Shown here: piece after piece, positions 6,187-8,496 of the stretch
Position numbering within the stretch: position 1 is the stretch's first letter
Layout: every line of letters begins with the position of its first letter
DNA from: CAMBDR01 sp046597185
GTDB lineage: Bacteria; Pseudomonadota; Gammaproteobacteria; Burkholderiales; Burkholderiaceae_D
Direction: 5' to 3'
Length of the DNA stretch: 8,496 bases
Assembly (NCBI GenBank): GCA_046597185.1
Contig: JBKJLF010000468.1
Location: 1 to 8,496, forward strand
The notes under the pieces: model-generated
What the model was told of the DNA's origin: nothing
Databases searched by the model: none
Seen by the model: the letters and a program-made list of their open reading frames with translations, nothing else
Translations under genes and position numbers: made by a program

Positions 6187-7716
6187 TCAGGTGTTCATGT
6201 CGAGAAATGGCATCAGGGTGGAAACCAGTTTCACCTGGTTGGGCGACACCCGCCGCACCAGGTGGAATGGGCGCAGTTGCGCGGGGTGGGTTAGCCCCGC
6301 CGCGCTGATCAAATGGCCCAAAGCGTCCATGGTATTGTGATGAAAGTGGTACACGCGTTCGGCTTTATCCGGCACCACCAGCGCTTGTTGGCGCAATGGG
6401 TCTTGCGTGGCTACGCCCGTGGGGCAATGATCGGTATGGCAGCTTTGTGACTGGATGCAACCGAGCGCAAACATGAAGCCGCGTGCCGAATTACACCAAT
6501 CTGCCCCCATGGCCAAGGTGCGGGCAATATCAAAGGCGGAAATAATTTTGCCGGACGCGCCAATTTTCACCCGCTCGCGCAAACCTGCACCCACCAGGGT
6601 ATTGTGCGCCAGCATCAAAGCTTCTTGCAGTGGCGCACCAACATGGTCGGCAAACTCAACCGGCGCGGCCCCGGTGCCGCCTTCACCACCATCGACCACA
6701 ATAAAATCGGGCGTAATGCCGGTTTTTAACATCGCTTTGACGATGGCAAAAAACTCCCACGGATGGCCAATCGCCAATTTAAAGCCAGTCGGCTTGCCAC
6801 CCGAGAGGGTGCGCAATTGCTCGACAAACTCCAATAAGCCAATGGGCGTGCTAAAAGCCGAATGACAGGCGGGCGAAACACAATCCTGCCCGATCGAGAC
6901 GCCGCGCGCGCTGGCGATTTCTATCGTCACCTTGGCCCCCGGCAACACCCCGCCATGCCCCGGCTTGGCCCCTTGCGAGAGCTTGACTTCAATCATTTTG
7001 ACTTGTTCCGAGGCGGCGTTTTCAACAAATTTTTCTGGCGAAAAATGCCCGTCCGGGGTGCGACAACCAAAATAACCTGAGCCAATTTCCCAGACCAAAT
7101 CCCCACCATTTTCACGATGATAGCGGCTGATACTGCCCTCGCCCGTATCGTGCATGAAGCCGCCTTTTTTGGCCCCGCCATTCAAGGCCAAAATCGCGTT
7201 GGCAGAGAGTGCGCCAAAACTCATGGCAGAAATATTAAATACGCTGGCAGAATACGGTTTGGCACGCGGACAAGCCGGGTGATTGCCAATTTCAATTCGA
7301 AAATCATGCGATTGGATATGCGATGGCACCATCGAATGGTTAATCCATTCAAACCCAGCCTGATACACATCGACCTGGGTGCCGAACGGGCGTTTATCGA
7401 TTTGGCCTTTGGCACGCTGATACACCAGACTGCGCTGATTGCGCGAGAAGGGCATCGCCTCGGTATCGGACTCCAAAAAATATTGCCGAATCTCGGGCCG
7501 GATGGTTTCAAAGAAAAAACGAAAATGCGCCAGAATCGGATAATTACGCCGCAATGCGCGTTTGGACTGCGCCAGATCGAGACAGCCAATCAAGGTCAAA
7601 CCACCGGCGACGGCTGTTACCCACCAAAACCGATGATCCATGAATAATATAGGTATCGACAAAATAAATACCAGCGTGGCGAATATCATCGCCAGAAAAC
7701 GTCCAGGGAACTTCAT
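6187..7716 (-). CDS. membrane-anchored FMN-binding glutamate synthase family protein, 3' end frameshifted
   Basis: This 509-residue protein resembles the FMN/iron-sulfur synthase domain of GltB, without the glutaminase domain. Two membrane spans (about 7-25 and 30-48) anchor it. Visible family motifs are HDTGEGSISRYH (189-200), KLSQGAKPGHGGVLPGAK (245-262), FIVVDGGEGGTGAAP (338-352) and GASGKIISAFD (386-396). Three cysteines in GCIQSQSCHTDHCPTG (C420, C426, C431) have the spacing of the GltB 3Fe-4S ligands. The substrate of these stand-alone proteins is not settled; they are often annotated only as glutamate synthase-like. The start at 7716 is preferred over one 18 codons upstream because a GAGG Shine-Dalgarno lies 7 nt before it and the membrane span follows directly. 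The last residues, MNT, are not native: a 71-bp insertion or duplication moved the stop and removed 35 residues. All visible cofactor motifs are upstream of the break, so the protein may still fold. Confidence 0.9.
   Translation of the reverse strand: MKFPGRFLAMIFATLVFILSIPILFMDHRFWWVTAVAGGLTLIGCLDLAQSKRALRRNYPILAHFRFFFETIRPEIRQYFLESDTEAMPFSRNQRSLVYQRAKGQIDKRPFGTQVDVYQAGFEWINHSMVPSHIQSHDFRIEIGNHPACPRAKPYSASVFNISAMSFGALSANAILALNGGAKKGGFMHDTGEGSISRYHRENGGDLVWEIGSGYFGCRTPDGHFSPEKFVENAASEQVKMIEVKLSQGAKPGHGGVLPGAKVTIEIASARGVSIGQDCVSPACHSAFSTPIGLLEFVEQLRTLSGGKPTGFKLAIGHPWEFFAIVKAMLKTGITPDFIVVDGGEGGTGAAPVEFADHVGAPLQEALMLAHNTLVGAGLRERVKIGASGKIISAFDIARTLAMGADWCNSARGFMFALGCIQSQSCHTDHCPTGVATQDPLRQQALVVPDKAERVYHFHHNTMDALGHLISAAGLTHPAQLRPFHLVRRVSPNQVKLVSTLMPFLDMNT
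6199..6235. repeat. 37-bp direct repeat, copy 2
   Basis: This is the partner of 6128-6164. It is the copy in frame with the main body of the glutamate-synthase-like gene, which runs through it and then terminates four codons later (MNT, TGA at 6187-6189). Because 71 is not a multiple of three, the second copy cannot rejoin the original frame. Confidence 0.95.
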
Positions 7717-7723
7717 GGTCTGA

Positions 7724-7727
7724 CCTC
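7724..7727 (-). promoter_or_regulatory. Shine-Dalgarno GAGG that sets the start of the glutamate-synthase-like gene
   Basis: On the minus strand GAGG lies 7 nt upstream of the ATG at 7716. The alternative in-frame start at 7770 has no comparable site and would add 18 residues of non-membrane sequence ahead of the first span. This supports the shorter protein. Confidence 0.7.
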
Positions 7728-7730
7728 GGT

Positions 7731-7748
7731 CAATTAAGCGCTCAATTG
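7731..7748. promoter_or_regulatory. 18-bp near-perfect palindrome, possible operator
   Basis: CAATTAAGCGCTCAATTG is an inverted repeat with 8 of 9 paired positions complementary, centred on AGCGCT. It lies 15-32 bp upstream of the ATG of the glutamate-synthase-like gene, within the 142-bp divergent gap (7717-7858). The position suits a repressor site for that gene, but no second copy or neighbouring regulator gene supports it. A chance palindrome is possible. Confidence 0.35.
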
Positions 7749-7773
7749 GAAACTTGATGCAGAGCACCAAGTG

Positions 7774-7779
7774 TACAAT
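7774..7779 (+). promoter_or_regulatory. candidate -10 element (TACAAT) for the divergent membrane-protein gene
   Basis: TACAAT matches the -10 consensus at 5 of 6 bases. The best -35-like hexamer, TTGATG at 7754-7759, is only 14 bp away instead of about 17, so the pairing is poor. Transcription from here would give a leader of about 70 nt before the ATG at 7859. This is a weak motif call. Confidence 0.25.
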
Positions 7780-7858
7780 AGGTCCATCCGAATATCGGCC
7801 CGATTAAAAATAAAGCTGATTCTGTGTCATTCTTGCCGCAAAGGTTTTTATTCATTCC

Positions 7859-8496
7859 ATGTCAGCCATTACCACCCCGAATCCAATGTCGAATCCAACG
7901 CCGCGCGCCTTGCCCAATGCCGTCACCGCTTACACGCGGTTTCAGCGCAAGCTGGCCTGGCACGGCATACGCCAATTTGCCGCCAGCTTACGCGGCTCGT
8001 CCGAAGTGATTCTCCTGGTCGCCGGGCAGGCATTGTTAGCGACATTGGCCTTGCTGTCCTTCCCGCTTTGGCTGTGTTCGTTGTGGCTGCAACGCGGGCA
8101 GCCACCCGTTTATATTTTTGCGCTGTGGCTGGGCTATTCAGCGCTGATGGCCTCGCCTGTCTGGCTGTTGCGTCAGCGCTTACTGCCGCCCGAGGTGGTA
8201 CTCTGGAGCCGCGCCCTGCCGCTACCGCCCAAGGCATGGCTGCGTGCGCATGCCGCCACGGTGGCATTGTTGGTGCAACCCTTGGCACTCGGCTATATTA
8301 TTTCCAGTTTCGCCCTGTTGAACCAATCGCCCGAGTTGATACCACTCTGGCCGCTCGGCGTGGCCCTGCAACTGGCTTCCTTGGCACTCACCTTTGGCTT
8401 GGGTTTGTGGATCATGCATGCGCGCCGCCGCAAGCTGTGCGCCAGCGCGCAGTTTGACGCAAAGTGGGCCAGCGTCCACCCGGCTGGCACGGCACT
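7859..8496 (+). CDS. polytopic inner-membrane protein (3' end outside window)
   Basis: From ATG at 7859 the frame stays open to the window edge (212 codons plus two bases). The protein begins MSAITTPNPMSNPTPRALP, a polar N-terminus, then RFQRKLAWHGIRQF. About four hydrophobic helices follow at roughly 49-77, 83-104, 132-154 and 163-186, with the basic segment MHARRRKLCASAQFD after the fourth. The loop SRALPLPPKAWLRAHA between helices two and three resembles the loops of ABC-2-type exporter permeases, so a transport role is possible, but I do not recognise a specific family. It is transcribed divergently from the glutamate-synthase-like gene. No strong Shine-Dalgarno stands at the usual distance (AAAGG at 7840-7844 is 14 nt away), so Met10 at 7886 is an alternative start. 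An overlapping 228-codon frame in the same direction is rejected because it is rich in Ala and Arg and lacks the ordered membrane-helix pattern. Confidence 0.75.
   Translation, partial: MSAITTPNPMSNPTPRALPNAVTAYTRFQRKLAWHGIRQFAASLRGSSEVILLVAGQALLATLALLSFPLWLCSLWLQRGQPPVYIFALWLGYSALMASPVWLLRQRLLPPEVVLWSRALPLPPKAWLRAHAATVALLVQPLALGYIISSFALLNQSPELIPLWPLGVALQLASLALTFGLGLWIMHARRRKLCASAQFDAKWASVHPAGTA

Noticed and set aside
6128..6235. A minimal CRISPR array (37-bp repeat, 34-bp spacer)
   Set aside because: Only two repeat copies exist, the repeat encodes the conserved end of an enzyme, and no cas genes are nearby.
7117..7647. A 176-codon plus-strand frame antisense to the glutamate-synthase-like gene
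   Set aside because: The opposite strand carries strong family motifs throughout, and this frame shows no domain.
7771..8457. A 228-codon plus-strand frame from a GTG inside the divergent gap
   Set aside because: It overlaps the membrane-protein frame over its whole length, starts upstream inside the candidate promoter, and is Ala/Arg-rich without ordered helices.

Overview
The window reads as a chromosomal stretch of a Gram-negative bacterium, most likely a proteobacterium and plausibly a betaproteobacterium. The grounds are an RhlE-type DEAD-box helicase with a long Gly/Arg tail, a membrane-anchored FMN/glutamate-synthase-like protein, and a moderately GC-rich composition. No rRNA, tRNA, transposase or integrase is visible, so the lineage call is soft.

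Layout. (1) 2-541 (+) is the 3' end of an rhlE-like RNA helicase gene, entering the window inside helicase motif VI. (2) 628-2697 (+) is a Hanks-type Ser/Thr kinase with one membrane span and a cysteine-rich extracytoplasmic end. (3) 2785-6023 (+) is a tight three-gene cassette: a DUF262 (ParB/GmrS-like) protein, an ABC-type AAA ATPase with a DUF3696-like tail, and an unrecognised 312-residue protein. The junctions are a 1-nt stop/start overlap and a 3-nt gap, both with Shine-Dalgarno sequences inside the preceding gene, so the three are almost certainly co-translated. This is the part most likely to be an antiviral or DNA-surveillance system. (4) 6187-7716 (-) is an FMN-binding glutamate-synthase-family protein that converges on the cassette. 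Its 3' end is broken: a 37-bp direct repeat with 71-bp offset shifts the frame, ends the protein four codons later and strands a 35-codon C-terminus out of frame (6020-6130). Removing 71 bp would restore a 541-residue protein. (5) 7859-8496 (+) is the start of a divergently transcribed polytopic membrane protein that runs off the window.

How the parts relate. The cassette sits between ordinary-looking housekeeping or signalling genes and has its own candidate extended -10 promoter at 2746-2754. Its last gene ends 4 nt inside the ancestral 3' end of the glutamate-synthase-like gene, so the cassette and the damaged gene end meet exactly. By family knowledge, DUF262 proteins are NTP-binding and sometimes nuclease-associated, and ABC-type ATPases of this sort act as sensors or effector controllers. 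The third protein is the likely specificity or effector component, which is inference only. No DUF1524/HNH, Toprim or methyltransferase domain was seen in the cassette.
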